Positions 50,326-61,938 of a stretch of 64,000 nt of DNA are shown in pieces. Position 1 is the stretch's first letter. Every line of letters starts with the position of its first letter. The notes under the pieces were generated by a model. The model had not been told where the DNA came from and made no database searches. It saw only the letters and a list, made by a program, of their open reading frames with translations. The stretch is from Planomonospora sp. ID67723 (GTDB lineage: Bacteria > Actinomycetota > Actinomycetes > Streptosporangiales > Streptosporangiaceae). Location: positions 434,001 through 498,000 of the forward strand of contig NZ_JABTEZ010000002.1 of NCBI RefSeq assembly GCF_015711605.1, in the 5' to 3' direction. Both the position numbers and the translations under genes were made by a program.

Positions 50326-53300
50326 CTAGTGCGCGGCGTCACCGGGCACGGGCCGCAGCGACGGGCCCGCCGTCCTGGTCCGTATCCCGCGCTGCCTCTC
50401 GCGGTTGTGGAGCGTCGCGAGCCGTTCGCTCAGGGACGCGCCGACCTGGGGGTCGATCTGGTCCGTGAGCTCGAGCGCCCTCGACAGCGCTGTGGACATC
50501 GTGGCCTCGTCACCGATCACCTGCGACGCCTCGCCCAGTGTGATGAGGACGTCGGCCTCGCGCATCGGAATCCTCATCTGGCGGAACAGCGAGGCGGCCT
50601 GGTGCATGGGGCTGATGCTGTCGGCCGGCCGGCCCGTCGCGATGGCCAGCTCGCCCAGGGCGGCGAGCGTGTTCGCCTCGGCCAGCCGGTGGCGGGAGGT
50701 CTGGGCGCGGAGCAGGGCCCGTCTCAGCAGGGTGGCGGCCTCCTCCAGCTTGCCCTGGCGCAACCGCGCGGTGCCGAGTCCGTGCAGGGCGATCGCCTCG
50801 CCGATGAGGTCGCCTATCTCCAGCACGACCGTCAGCGCCTCCTCGAACGCGCCCGCCGCGAGGGCGAACTCGTTCGCCTGGAGGTGGGCCTCGCCCATCC
50901 GGTGCAGAACCTGGGCGGTCATCCGCCTGTTGCCGCTGCTCTTGCTGCGCACCAGGGCCTCGGCGAGCAGCATCTTGGCGCCGTCGACGTCGTTGCAGTC
51001 CACCCGGATCTGGGCGAGGTTGTGCAGCGCGTGCGCGGCGGAGACCTGGTCGCCGATGGTGCAGAAGATCTCCAGAGCCTTCTCCAGGCGGCTCGCGGCC
51101 TCCTGGAGCCGGCCGCGCATGCGCTCAAGGAACGCGATGCTCCGGATGGACAGGGCGACCTTCAACTCGTCCCCGACCTCCTCGAAGAGGGTGAGGGCCG
51201 CCTGGAAGTCGCGTTGCGCGTCGTCGAAGCGCTGCTCGGTCAGAGACAGCGCGCCCAGCGCGTACAGCATCTCGGCATGGCCGCGCCGGTCTCCGGCGTT
51301 CCGGGCGGCTTCCAGGGCGATCTCGTGGGTCTCCCGCCAGTCGTCCAGGTAGACCCGCGACTCGAAGAAGTCCTCGGCATGCAGGGCGAGCTGCCAGCAC
51401 AGTTCCACGAACCCCGCCTGCGCGGCCTGGCGGATGCCCGACAGCAGGACGTGGCGCTCGGACTCGAACCAGGTGATCGGCTCGGAGACCAGCCGTTCGA
51501 CGAGTTCCTCGGGCAGCGGCGAGGGGATCGGGACCGGCTGGTGGCCCGTGACGGACGGGCCGTACTCGCGGCTGCGGGCCACCTGGGTCAGGCGGAGCAG
51601 GGAGCTGAGCACGCGGGAGAGCGCGCTGGTGCGTTCGGCGGGGGACTCCTCGGCGGCGAGGCGCTCGCGCGCGAAGACGCGGATGAGATCGTGGAAGCGG
51701 TATTGGGTGTTGATGTGCCGGCCGGTGCTGATGACATCGACGAGCTGGGCGTCGGCCAGGTCGTCGAGGAGGTCTTGCGCGTCGGCGAGCGGCTGGTCGA
51801 GCAGGGCGGCGCTGGTCCATGCGGAGAAGACGTGCGAGTCGAGGACGGCCAGCCGCCGGAAGAGGCGGCGCGTCTCCTCGCTGAGGCCCTCATAGGTCAG
51901 TGAGAGGCTGGCCCTGATGCCCATGTCGCCGTGCATGAGCTCGTCGAGCCTGCGGGCTCCGTCCCTGAGCCGCTCCGTCAGCTGCTCGACGCTCCAGTGG
52001 GGGCGGGCCGCCAGGCGCGCACCGGCGATGCGCAGCGCCAGAGGGAGATGGCCGCACAGTTCGGCGAGTGCGACGGACGACTCGGGCTCCGACTGCATCC
52101 GCTCGGCCCCCGCGATGTGGGAGAGCAGGTCCAGTGACTGGACCGAGTCGAACAGGTCCACGTCCACCTGGGTCACCCCGGCCAGCCCTCCGAGCCTGCT
52201 GCGGCTGGTGACGATGACGGCGGATGCGGGATCGCCGGGCAGCAGGGGCAGTACCTGGCTCTCGGTCGTCGCGTCGTCCAGCATGATGAGCATCCGGCGG
52301 CCGGCCAGAAGCATCCGGTACGTCTCCGCCCGCTCGTCCAGGCTGTCGGGAAGCGTGGTTCCCGGCAGGCCGAGCGCCCGCAGGAACCGCTCCAGAACCT
52401 GCATGGGGCTTACCGGGCGGGAGGTGCCCCCGTGCAGGTCGGCGTAGAGCTGGCCGTCGGGGAAGTGCTCCGCGACGCTGTGCGCCGCGCGGACGGCGAT
52501 GGTGGTCTTGCCGATTCCGGCTTGTCCGGCGATCGTGACGATCGGTACCGCGAAGCGGGCCGCGCCGCTGGAGGCGACCGTCAGGCGCTGCCTGATCATG
52601 TCGATCTGCTTCTGCCGGCCGACGAAGTCGGCGATGTCGGCGGGCAGCATGCTGGGGACGGCGGGCAGGGCCAGGCGCGGCTCGACGCTGATCCGGGTCG
52701 GCGGATCAGGCGGATCGAGACTCTCGTCCGAGGTGAGGATCGCCGACTCCAGCTGCTGCAGCCGTTCGTTGGGCTCGATCCCGAGTTCGTCGATCATCGT
52801 GCGCCGGGCGTTCCGGTAGACCTGCAGGGCTTCCGCCTGGCGTCCTGAGCGGTAGAGCGCGGTCATGAGATGGCCGACGAGCTGTTCACGCAGCGGATGC
52901 TCCTCCACCAGCCTGGTGAGCTCGCTCACCAGCTCGTGGTGCCGGCCGAGATTCAGCTCGAGCTGGATGCAGTCCTCGTTGGCGGTGATCTGCTGCTCGG
53001 CGAACCGGCTCGCCGCCGACTGCACCAGCCTGCTCTCGATGCCCTCCAGCGCCGGACCGCGCCACAACGCGAGCGCGTCACGGTAGTGCGTGACGGCCTC
53101 CTCGAAGCTGTGGCCGTCGCGGGCCTTGCGGGCCTTCAACACGAGGTTCTCGAAGCGGCGGGCGTCTATCTGGTCGTCGTCGACCTGCAGGGCGTAGCCC
53201 TGCGGCCTGGTCGCGATCACCTCGAGGGCGTTGTTCGCACTGAACAGGCGCCTGAGAGCGTGGACGCAGATCTGTACCTGCGCCCGTGAGGTCGCGGGCG

Positions 53301-53460
53301 GGTTGTCGCCGTAGATCGCCTCCATGAGGCGCTCTGTGGTGACCGGCCGGTCGGCGTTCAGGAGCAGGACGGCCAGGACGACCTGCTGCCGAGAACCCCC
53401 GAGATCGAGGTGACGCCCCTCGGATGCGACCTCAAGGGCTCCCAGGACACGAAACTCCAT
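50326..53460 (-). CDS. SARP-family regulator, AfsR-like, with NB-ARC and TPR domains
   Basis: 1044 residues from ATG 53460 (AAGGAGA upstream). Domains: OmpR-type winged-helix Trans_reg_C (1-95; FRVLGALEVASEGRHLDLGG), bacterial transcriptional activation domain (96-245), NB-ARC ATPase (Walker A GQAGIGKTTIAV near 312, Walker B MLIMLDDA, CGHLPLALRIAG), and TPR repeats (about 650-1030; RGHAEMLYALGALSLTEQRF, AAHALHNLAQIRVDCNDVDG). Large SARPs activate antibiotic clusters and bind direct heptad repeats at promoters. Its location at the left edge of the DUF1702/UnbV genes suggests it is the pathway activator. Confidence 0.9.
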   Translation of the reverse strand: MEFRVLGALEVASEGRHLDLGGSRQQVVLAVLLLNADRPVTTERLMEAIYGDNPPATSRAQVQICVHALRRLFSANNALEVIATRPQGYALQVDDDQIDARRFENLVLKARKARDGHSFEEAVTHYRDALALWRGPALEGIESRLVQSAASRFAEQQITANEDCIQLELNLGRHHELVSELTRLVEEHPLREQLVGHLMTALYRSGRQAEALQVYRNARRTMIDELGIEPNERLQQLESAILTSDESLDPPDPPTRISVEPRLALPAVPSMLPADIADFVGRQKQIDMIRQRLTVASSGAARFAVPIVTIAGQAGIGKTTIAVRAAHSVAEHFPDGQLYADLHGGTSRPVSPMQVLERFLRALGLPGTTLPDSLDERAETYRMLLAGRRMLIMLDDATTESQVLPLLPGDPASAVIVTSRSRLGGLAGVTQVDVDLFDSVQSLDLLSHIAGAERMQSEPESSVALAELCGHLPLALRIAGARLAARPHWSVEQLTERLRDGARRLDELMHGDMGIRASLSLTYEGLSEETRRLFRRLAVLDSHVFSAWTSAALLDQPLADAQDLLDDLADAQLVDVISTGRHINTQYRFHDLIRVFARERLAAEESPAERTSALSRVLSSLLRLTQVARSREYGPSVTGHQPVPIPSPLPEELVERLVSEPITWFESERHVLLSGIRQAAQAGFVELCWQLALHAEDFFESRVYLDDWRETHEIALEAARNAGDRRGHAEMLYALGALSLTEQRFDDAQRDFQAALTLFEEVGDELKVALSIRSIAFLERMRGRLQEAASRLEKALEIFCTIGDQVSAAHALHNLAQIRVDCNDVDGAKMLLAEALVRSKSSGNRRMTAQVLHRMGEAHLQANEFALAAGAFEEALTVVLEIGDLIGEAIALHGLGTARLRQGKLEEAATLLRRALLRAQTSRHRLAEANTLAALGELAIATGRPADSISPMHQAASLFRQMRIPMREADVLITLGEASQVIGDEATMSTALSRALELTDQIDPQVGASLSERLATLHNRERQRGIRTRTAGPSLRPVPGDAAH

Positions 53461-53890
53461 GTGCGTCTCCTTGAGGTCACCACGACCTTTGCGGCTCAGG
53501 TGCCCAGCCCCGTGGCAGTGAGAGGTACAAGACGCGAATCCGGGTGAGGTACCGCTTCGCTGATCCCCGGCGGCCGGTGCTGCTGATCCCTGGCGGACAG
53601 TGGTGTCACTGTCCGATGATGGTGGATGCCGCGACGGCCCACTCCGAGATCTGCACACTCGACATTATAATAGTCGCCTTCATAAGCATGTCGGTTTTGT
53701 CTGTGAATCGTACAGTGCCAGTTGACTCATGGCTAGACAAACCTCGCATACGCGAGGAAGGCCATCACGCGATTCCCAGATGTCTCCTCGCGGAAACCGG
53801 GTGATCGCGTGATGGCCTTCCTTGCGTCACCTCGATCAGGGAGGGGTCGCGGAGTGCCGTCGGTGCGGGCGCTGTCAGGCGGCGGGCGCC
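53461..53890. other. SARP upstream region
   Basis: A TATAAT lies at 53664-53669 on the minus strand (palindromic ATTATAAT), about 200 bp before the SARP ATG, a plausible -10 element; the -35 is weak. A compound hairpin is at 53742-53822. No coding frame of interest. Confidence 0.45.
53742..53822. repeat. Compound inverted repeat with alternative pairings
   Basis: Main stem 19 bp perfect: AGGAAGGCCATCACGCGAT (53755-53773) with 53804-53822, loop 30 nt. CCTCGC-ATAC-GCGAGG (53742-53757) overlaps its left foot, and TCCTCGCG in the loop (53785-53792) can also pair with CGCGAGGA (53751-53758). It ends 70 bp before the small-peptide stop and is most likely its terminator, a switch, or a transposon scar. 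Confidence 0.7.
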
Positions 53891-54073
53891 TCAGCCCCAG
53901 GGCTGGGGGCCGTTGGTGGTCGTGGGCTGCGGGGTGGGGCTGGAGGCGGGGACCGAGTCGGAGGCGGTGGCACCCGCGGTGGCGGCGGCCACACCCGCGA
54001 TACCGCTGAAGGCGACGATCGCGACGATCGAGACGACGAGTCGCGTGACGTTCCTGATCGGGCTGGTGCTCAC
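53891..54073 (-). CDS. Small secreted or membrane-anchored peptide
   Basis: 60 residues from GTG 54073, with GGAGGT five bases upstream. N-terminus STSPIRNVTRLVVSIVAIVA is a signal/anchor helix with basic start; the mature part is Ala/Thr/Ser/Pro-rich (DSVPASSPTPQPTTTNGPQP WG end). Small ORFs near SARPs include AfsS-type regulators, but no AfsS repeats are seen. The strong ribosome site supports it. Confidence 0.6.
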   Translation of the reverse strand: MSTSPIRNVTRLVVSIVAIVAFSGIAGVAAATAGATASDSVPASSPTPQPTTTNGPQPWG

Positions 54074-54456
54074 TGCCTACCTCCAGTGTTGGTCTCGGCG
54101 GCACATCGGCGCGCCGGCCGTTGGGGTGATCGGCAATTACGCTGGCGGTGGCCGCCATCCGACTCATATCGGTTCCCTTCTGGGCGGGCATCGGAGCAGG
54201 TGGGAGTGGTGGGAGGGGAGGTGCGTGGACGCTGATCGGGCACTTTCCGAGAACGTCCGGCAACGCCGGCCGGACGGCGCTATCGCCGGGCGCCGTCCGG
54301 CGATAGCGGGCCGAAGCCGCCCCGATAGCACCGTGGACGAATCTGAGCGGGAGCCCGGGTGGCCCGGCGTATGGCAATGTCACCCGGGCGTCCAAGACCG
54401 TGGAGCCGGCGAGACCCGAGGATCGCAATCGACTCCCTAAATCAGGTGACGGTGAG
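54074..54456. other. Divergent leader of the HIUase-like/leuA operon
   Basis: About 380 bp. Contains the promoter of the 60-residue peptide gene on the minus strand and, for the plus strand, a pair of overlapping hairpins at 54269-54308. No convincing leader-peptide ORF with leucine codons was found. Confidence 0.45.
54269..54308 (+). promoter_or_regulatory. Mutually exclusive stem-loops in the leader
   Basis: Stem A: GCCGGACGGCG (54269-54279) with 54291-54301. Stem B: CGCTATCGCCGG (54278-54289) with CCGGCGATAGCG (54297-54308). They share bases on both arms, so only one can form, an attenuator-like layout 150 nt before the first gene. Confidence 0.45.
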
Positions 54457-56563
<2,107 letters not shown>

Positions 56564-56739
56564 GGAACCGATGTCCCCGGCGCCTAGCGTTGTCTGCAAA
56601 GCACGACAGGCGCGTGCTTCCCGGAATCCCGGGAGACGCCCGCCTGACGAGGAGCCCGTGCGTGCCGGTCGCGGCGCGCGCGGCCGACCGGCAGGGGGAC
56701 GTCCCGGCCGGCGCCGGCGGTATGCGACAGGAGAGGGTC

Positions 56740-59505
56740 ATGGGTCTGATCGAACGGGAAGAGGAACTGGCCTCCCTCGAGGACCTCCTTTCCGGCGCGG
56801 TCATGGGCCGGGGCAGGATCGCCCTGGTCGGCGGGGCCGTCGCCACGGGGAAGAGCACGTTGCTGCGTGCGCTCACCGAGCAGGCCATCGAGCTGGGCGC
56901 CCTGTCCGTCACGGCGACGGGCTCGCGCGCCGAGCGCGAGCTGCCGCTCGGCGTGCTGCGCCAGCTGATCCAGGACGCGCCGCTGGTCGCCGCCGAGCGC
57001 GACCGGGCGCTGGCGCTGCTGGACGAGGGCGCGCGCGCGGCGGCCAGCTCCGACGGAGGCGCCGGTCCCCAGGTCGACGCCCAGGTCGTCCACACGCTCT
57101 GCACCGTCCTGCTCGACCTGGCCGAGCGCTACCCCCTGACGATCGTCGTCGACGACGTGCACCACGCCGACCGCGCCTCCCTGCTCTGCCTGGTCTACCT
57201 GGCACGGCGGGTGAGGAACGCGCGGATCCTGGCCGTGTTCAGCCACGCCGACGGGGAGGGGTACACCGACGCGTACTTCCAGACCGATCTTCTGCGCCAG
57301 CCGCACTGCCGCCGCATCCGGCTCACCCCGCTCTCCCGGGCCGGGGTGGCGGCGCTGGTCGCCGCGCGGGCGGGAGTCCGGCCGACCGAGCGGCTGGCCG
57401 ACGAATGGTACGCGCTCAGCGGCGGCAACCCGCTGCTGGCCGGCGCGATGGGCGACGACCACGAGGATTTCGTCCGCGCCTCGGGCGAGCACCCCACCGG
57501 CGCCGTCGTCGGAGACCAGTTCGGCCAGGCCGTACTGGCGTGCCTGCAGCGCGGCCGGCCGCAGACCGTCCAGGTGGCGCACGGCCTGGCGGTCCTGGGC
57601 GAGACCGAGGGATTGGACCGGCTGCTGGACATCCCCGCTCCCGACATCAGCAGGGAACTGCTCTCCCTCGGCGCCGCGGGGCTTATCGACGCGGGGAACT
57701 TCCGTCACGAGGCCGTCCGTGAGGCCGTGCTCGCCGGGGTGGACGTCCAGGAACGGATGGACCTGCACCACCGCGCGGCGGAACTGACCTACGCCATGGG
57801 CCTGCCGCCGTCCGCGGTCGCCGGCCACCTCCTGCGGGCGAGCCGGGTCGACGCCCCCTGGGTCGTGCCGGTGATGGAGGAGGCGGCCAGGAGCGCTCTG
57901 CGTGACGGCCAGGTGGAGTCGGCGGTCGCCTACCTGAGGCTCGCGTGGCGCGAGTGCGCGGACGAGGCCCGCCGATCGAAGATCATGACGATGCTGGTGC
58001 GGGCCGAGTGGCGGATCAATCCGGCTGCGCCGGCAGGCCGCCTCGCCGAACTGGCCGAGGCGATGCACCGGGGCAGCCTGCGGGGCGGCGACGCCGTCGT
58101 GCTCGCGCGGGCCCTGCTGTGGCACGGCCGGTTCGACGACGCTCGTGACGTGTTCGAGCAGCTGAGCAGGTCGGACGCCGCCGACCAGGAGACGACCGCC
58201 GAACTCGTCGTCGCCCAGCTGTGGCTGCGGGCCACCTACCCGCCCTTCCTGACCCATCTGCGGCGCGCGGCGGGGGAGCGGGGGCTGGCGAGCATGGTGT
58301 CCGTGATGGTCAGTCAGCGCCTGGAGTCGACGCTCGCGCTGGCCGAGGTCCTCAGCAAGGGACCGCGCGAGGCGAGCATGAACGCCGTCGAGCGGATTCT
58401 GGAGGACTCCCGCCTCGACGAGATGACGCTGGACACCGTGGAGAACTCGCTGCTGGCGCTCACCTACGCCGGCCGCTGCGAGAAGGCGGCCCCCTGGTGC
58501 GACCTGTTCAGCGTCGAGGCGTCCTCGCGCCAGGCCCCGAGCCGGCAGGCCAGGCTGGCGGCCATCCGCGCCGAGATCGCGATCCGCCAGGGGGACATGC
58601 CCGCCGCCGAGCACCACGCGCGCATCGCGCTCGACATCATCCAGGCGAGCGGCTGGGGCGTGGCCGTCGGAGGGCCGCTGAGCAGCCTGATCCTCGCGCT
58701 GACGGCGATGGGCAGATACGACGCCGTGCGTGAGTACCTCGACTGGCCGGTGCCGGAGGCCATGTTCCAGACCCGGTACGGCCTGCACTACCTGCACGCG
58801 CGGGGCCGTCACAGCATGGCGACCGGATACTTCGCCCTGGCGCTGCGCGACTTCCAGCGCTGCGGCGAGCTGATGGCCGCCTGGAACCTCGACGCGCCGG
58901 GTCTGATCCACTGGCGGGCCGAGGCGGGCGAGGCGTGCCTGCGGCTGGGGCAGCCGCAGGAGGCCCGCCAGCTGATCCAGGCGCAGCTGGACGCCTGCGG
59001 CTCCGGAGCCCGCCGCAGCAAGGGGATCGCCCTGCGGTTGCTGGCCGCCACGTCCGAACCGGCGCGCCGCCCCGCGCTTCTGCGGCAGGCGACCGAGTAC
59101 CTGCAGCTGGCGGGGGACAAGTACGAGCTGGCCCGGGCGCTGTTCGATCTCGTCGAGGCCTACGACGCCCTCGGCGAGCACCGCCGTGCCCGGACGATCG
59201 CGGGGCGGGCGCAGGCCGTGGCCAGGGAGTGCCGGGCCGAGCCGATGATCGGCCTTCTGGCCGGGGGGAACGGTGCCGTGCCCTCCCCGTCGCCCAGCGA
59301 GCTGATCGGCGGGCTGACCGATGCGGAGCGCCGGGTCGCGACCCTGGCCGCGGCGGGCTACAGCAATCGAGAGATCGCGGCGAAGCTCTACGTCACGATC
59401 AGCACCGTCGAGCAGCATCTGACCCGCACCTACCGGAAGCTGAACATCAGCCAGCGGGCCGACCTGCCGCTCCTGCTCGAGTTCGGTGACCAGGCCTCGA
59501 TCTGA
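56740..59505 (+). CDS. LuxR-family LAL regulator (AAA ATPase plus HTH)
   Basis: 921 residues from ATG 56740 (GGAGAGGGTC upstream; the frame opens 128 codons earlier without a site). N-terminal AAA ATPase: LIEREEELASLEDLLSG, Walker A GGAVATGKST (near 32), Walker B LTIVVDDVHHAD. A long helical middle with TPR-like repeats, and C-terminal LuxR HTH (about 857-915; LTDAERRVATLAAAGYSNRE, STVEQHLTRTYRKLNI). LAL regulators commonly activate polyketide clusters. Located directly after leuA-like on the same strand. Confidence 0.9.
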   Translation: MGLIEREEELASLEDLLSGAVMGRGRIALVGGAVATGKSTLLRALTEQAIELGALSVTATGSRAERELPLGVLRQLIQDAPLVAAERDRALALLDEGARAAASSDGGAGPQVDAQVVHTLCTVLLDLAERYPLTIVVDDVHHADRASLLCLVYLARRVRNARILAVFSHADGEGYTDAYFQTDLLRQPHCRRIRLTPLSRAGVAALVAARAGVRPTERLADEWYALSGGNPLLAGAMGDDHEDFVRASGEHPTGAVVGDQFGQAVLACLQRGRPQTVQVAHGLAVLGETEGLDRLLDIPAPDISRELLSLGAAGLIDAGNFRHEAVREAVLAGVDVQERMDLHHRAAELTYAMGLPPSAVAGHLLRASRVDAPWVVPVMEEAARSALRDGQVESAVAYLRLAWRECADEARRSKIMTMLVRAEWRINPAAPAGRLAELAEAMHRGSLRGGDAVVLARALLWHGRFDDARDVFEQLSRSDAADQETTAELVVAQLWLRATYPPFLTHLRRAAGERGLASMVSVMVSQRLESTLALAEVLSKGPREASMNAVERILEDSRLDEMTLDTVENSLLALTYAGRCEKAAPWCDLFSVEASSRQAPSRQARLAAIRAEIAIRQGDMPAAEHHARIALDIIQASGWGVAVGGPLSSLILALTAMGRYDAVREYLDWPVPEAMFQTRYGLHYLHARGRHSMATGYFALALRDFQRCGELMAAWNLDAPGLIHWRAEAGEACLRLGQPQEARQLIQAQLDACGSGARRSKGIALRLLAATSEPARRPALLRQATEYLQLAGDKYELARALFDLVEAYDALGEHRRARTIAGRAQAVARECRAEPMIGLLAGGNGAVPSPSPSELIGGLTDAERRVATLAAAGYSNREIAAKLYVTISTVEQHLTRTYRKLNISQRADLPLLLEFGDQASI

Positions 59506-59735
59506 TCAGGCGGAGGACCGCCGGGCATCACGGACGTTCCCGGAGCCGTGTCGCGCCTCCGCAGGGTGATTTCTTCTTGTGTGCTGTACCACGTCGGTTC
59601 TGCGGGGAATTCCTGCTGCTCGCGCTGATCGCGCAATTTGCAAAATGTCGGATCCGCCCTTCGGACGCATCCTGATGGAGGCGGGCGGCCGAGCATTTTG
59701 CCGTGAAGCCGGCCGGTAGAGCATAAGGAGAAGTG

Positions 59736-60686
59736 ATGGGCAACAGTGTGATTCCGCGCCCGGGGACGGGGGTCGTCCCGGCTCCGGCCGCCGGTCGCCA
59801 CTCACCGAGGCGCGGACTGGTCATCGTGCTGAGCAGCCTGGCGGGCTTCCTGCTCACGGTGGTCTGGTCCGCCGAGTTCGTCGACAAGACGATCGGCGGC
59901 GGCATCGCCGGCACCCTGCTCGGAGACGCGGCCGAGCAGCCGGCCGCGGGCGTCGCGGCGGGCGTCGTGTTCGCCTTCGTCAGCGGGCTGGCCGGCACGT
60001 TCACCGCCTGCAACATCGCCGTGTTCAGCGCAGTGACCCCCCTGATGGGCACCGGCGGCGGGGGCCGCCTCGCTCCGTTCAGGCCGCTTGCGTGGCTGTC
60101 GGCGGGCATGGTCACGGTGTCGGCGGTCTACGGCGCGATCGTGGGCGTCGCCGGCACCTCCATGCCGCAGTTCTCCACGGCGCAGAACGTCGCCGGGACC
60201 CTCTCCGCCCGCAGCATCCAGTCCATGGTGGTCTTCGGCGTGATCGGGCTGACGATGTTCTACCTGGGCCTGGCCGTCCTGGGAGTGGTGCCCGATCCGT
60301 TCGCCCGGATCGCCGGGCGCTTCCCCAACGCGCGGATGGTCTTCATGGGCGCGCTGGTCGGGGGTTTCCTGATCGGACGGCCTTTCCCGCTGTTCCGGCA
60401 GATGTTCCACGACGCGGCCGAGAGCGGCAACCCCCTGTACGGCGCCGCGGTCTTCGTCCTGCAGTCGGCCGGGAACATCGCGATCATGGCGGTGCTGTTC
60501 CTGGCCCTGGCCTACGTCGGCGGAGATCGCCTGCAGCGGTGGTTGCACGCCAAGCCCGGCCGGGCGGTGGTGCTGACGGCGTCGGCGCTGATCGTCGCGG
60601 GCGTGTTCACCTTCCTGTACTGGGACGTGCGTCTGCTGGCCCGTCGGGAGATCATCCCCTGGTACCCGATCGCGCCGTGGTCCTGA
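59736..60686 (+). CDS. Polytopic membrane protein of unknown function
   Basis: 316 residues with about eight membrane helices (LVIVLSSLAGFLLTVVWSAE, AAGVVFAFVSGLAGTFTACN, SMVVFGVIGLTMFYLGLAVL, IAIMAVLFLALAYVGG, TASALIVAGVFTFLYWDV). A single Cys in FTACNIAVFSAVTPLMG recalls CcdA/DsbD-type helices but the pair is missing. AAGGAGA precedes ATG 59736. It is not the UnbU (RnfD-like) type expected in enediyne cassettes. It lies 81 bp before the first DUF1702 gene, likely the same transcript; perhaps electron transfer or export. Confidence 0.6.
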   Translation: MGNSVIPRPGTGVVPAPAAGRHSPRRGLVIVLSSLAGFLLTVVWSAEFVDKTIGGGIAGTLLGDAAEQPAAGVAAGVVFAFVSGLAGTFTACNIAVFSAVTPLMGTGGGGRLAPFRPLAWLSAGMVTVSAVYGAIVGVAGTSMPQFSTAQNVAGTLSARSIQSMVVFGVIGLTMFYLGLAVLGVVPDPFARIAGRFPNARMVFMGALVGGFLIGRPFPLFRQMFHDAAESGNPLYGAAVFVLQSAGNIAIMAVLFLALAYVGGDRLQRWLHAKPGRAVVLTASALIVAGVFTFLYWDVRLLARREIIPWYPIAPWS

Positions 60687-60767
60687 AACGGCCGTCCGCC
60701 CCTCCCGCGTTCCGGAGGGCGGCCGGCCGCCCGACCGCAAGGCCCGTCGGTTGATGAGGAGAGCACA

Positions 60768-61763
60768 ATGTCATCGGTTTCCGGCTCGTTCCGCAAACTG
60801 GTCCTGGCACCGTCCCTGGCCGATGTGACTTTCGGCGCGCGCGGCTTCCCGGTCACCCCCTCGCCCGCCACCCGGCGGCTGGAGGCGATTCCACAGGCGG
60901 TGGTCTGCGGCTTCGAGTGGGGGATCGAGGCGCGCGGCCAGTGGGAGGTCGAGCGCAGGCTGAGCATGGTCGACGTCGAGCTGCGCGGTTTCGCCTACGA
61001 GGGCGCGACGATGGCCTTCACCGTCATGGACGCCATGGGCGGCGGTCGCGGCCGCCGGACCCGTGACCTGATGCTGGGTCCCGGCCGGCCGCACATCTTC
61101 CTCACCTACATCGGCATCGGTTTCGCCATGGCGCGCCTGCCCAGGGTTCTGTGGAAGAAGGTGGTCCCCGACCTGGAGGGATCGCCGTACCACCCGACGA
61201 TGAGCTGGCTGGCGGTCGACGGTTACGGCTTCGACCGCGCCTACTTCGACACCAGGAGCTGGGTCGACGAGCAGAAGGCGCCCAGGCCCTACCCGTGGGA
61301 GGGGGCGCCGGACTACTTCCCGCGGGCGGTGGACCAGGGTGTCGGCCGCGCCCTGTGGTTCATCCACGGCGCGCGGGTGCCGGAGGTGGCAGCGGCCGTG
61401 CGCCGCTTCGCCGCCCACCGGCAGGCGGACCTGTGGAGCGGTGTCGGCCTGGCGGCCACGTTCGCCGGCGGCTGCGGGGCCGGCGAGCTGGCCCTGCTGC
61501 GCGGGGAGGCCGGGGAGCACCGTGCCGAGCTGGGGCAGGGGGCGGTGTTCGCGGCCAAGGCGCGGGACTACGCGGGGTTCGTGCCGCCGCACACCGAGGC
61601 CGCCACGGCCGCGCTCACAGGGCTGTCGGTCGCCGGTGCCGTCGCCCTCGCCGACGACACCGCGGTGGACCCGCGTGCTCCGGGCCGGGTCCCGCCGTAC
61701 GAGACGTGGCGGCGGCGGGTGCGTGCGGGCCTGCCCTCGTCCGCGGACCGGATCTCTATATAA
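60768..61763 (+). CDS. unbL: DUF1702 family protein (UnbL-type), first copy
   Basis: 331 residues from ATG 60768 (GAGGAGAG). Shared family segments: LRGFAYEGATMAFTVMDAMG, FLTYIGIGFAMARLPRVLWK, WLAVDGYGFDRAYFDTRSWV, RAVDQGVGRALWFIHGARV and LWSGVGLAATFAGGCGA, ending PPYETWRRRVRAGL. DUF1702 is the family of UnbL, one of the genes conserved across enediyne warhead cassettes; its reaction is not established. Soluble, no signal peptide. A diverged copy follows. Confidence 0.85.
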   Translation: MSSVSGSFRKLVLAPSLADVTFGARGFPVTPSPATRRLEAIPQAVVCGFEWGIEARGQWEVERRLSMVDVELRGFAYEGATMAFTVMDAMGGGRGRRTRDLMLGPGRPHIFLTYIGIGFAMARLPRVLWKKVVPDLEGSPYHPTMSWLAVDGYGFDRAYFDTRSWVDEQKAPRPYPWEGAPDYFPRAVDQGVGRALWFIHGARVPEVAAAVRRFAAHRQADLWSGVGLAATFAGGCGAGELALLRGEAGEHRAELGQGAVFAAKARDYAGFVPPHTEAATAALTGLSVAGAVALADDTAVDPRAPGRVPPYETWRRRVRAGLPSSADRISI

Positions 61764-61938
61764 GCGTTCCCACTGTTCGCCGCGTTTATCGGCGCGGCGG
61801 CGGCAGAGCATTCCCTGAAATAGGTTACCGGAATTCGGGTTGGCATTTCTGGAGTGGACCCGACGCCGTTTCATATGGATATCTTTGTCACATATCTCCC
61901 TGTGTATCCGGGAGTGGCCGGGAGGGGTTGAGAGGTAA

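Noticed and set aside
48772-51903. 1043-codon plus-strand frame across the peptidase and SARP genes
   Set aside because: Spans two genes on the other strand and their intergenic region, which real proteins do not; composition is shadow-like.
53809-54440. Plus-strand frames upstream of the HIUase-like gene
   Set aside because: They overlap hairpins and the minus-strand small peptide gene, and none has a ribosome site or known domain.
56584-59418. 944-codon minus-strand frame opposite the LAL regulator
   Set aside because: Shadow of the LuxR-LAL gene, which has Walker and HTH motifs on the plus strand.
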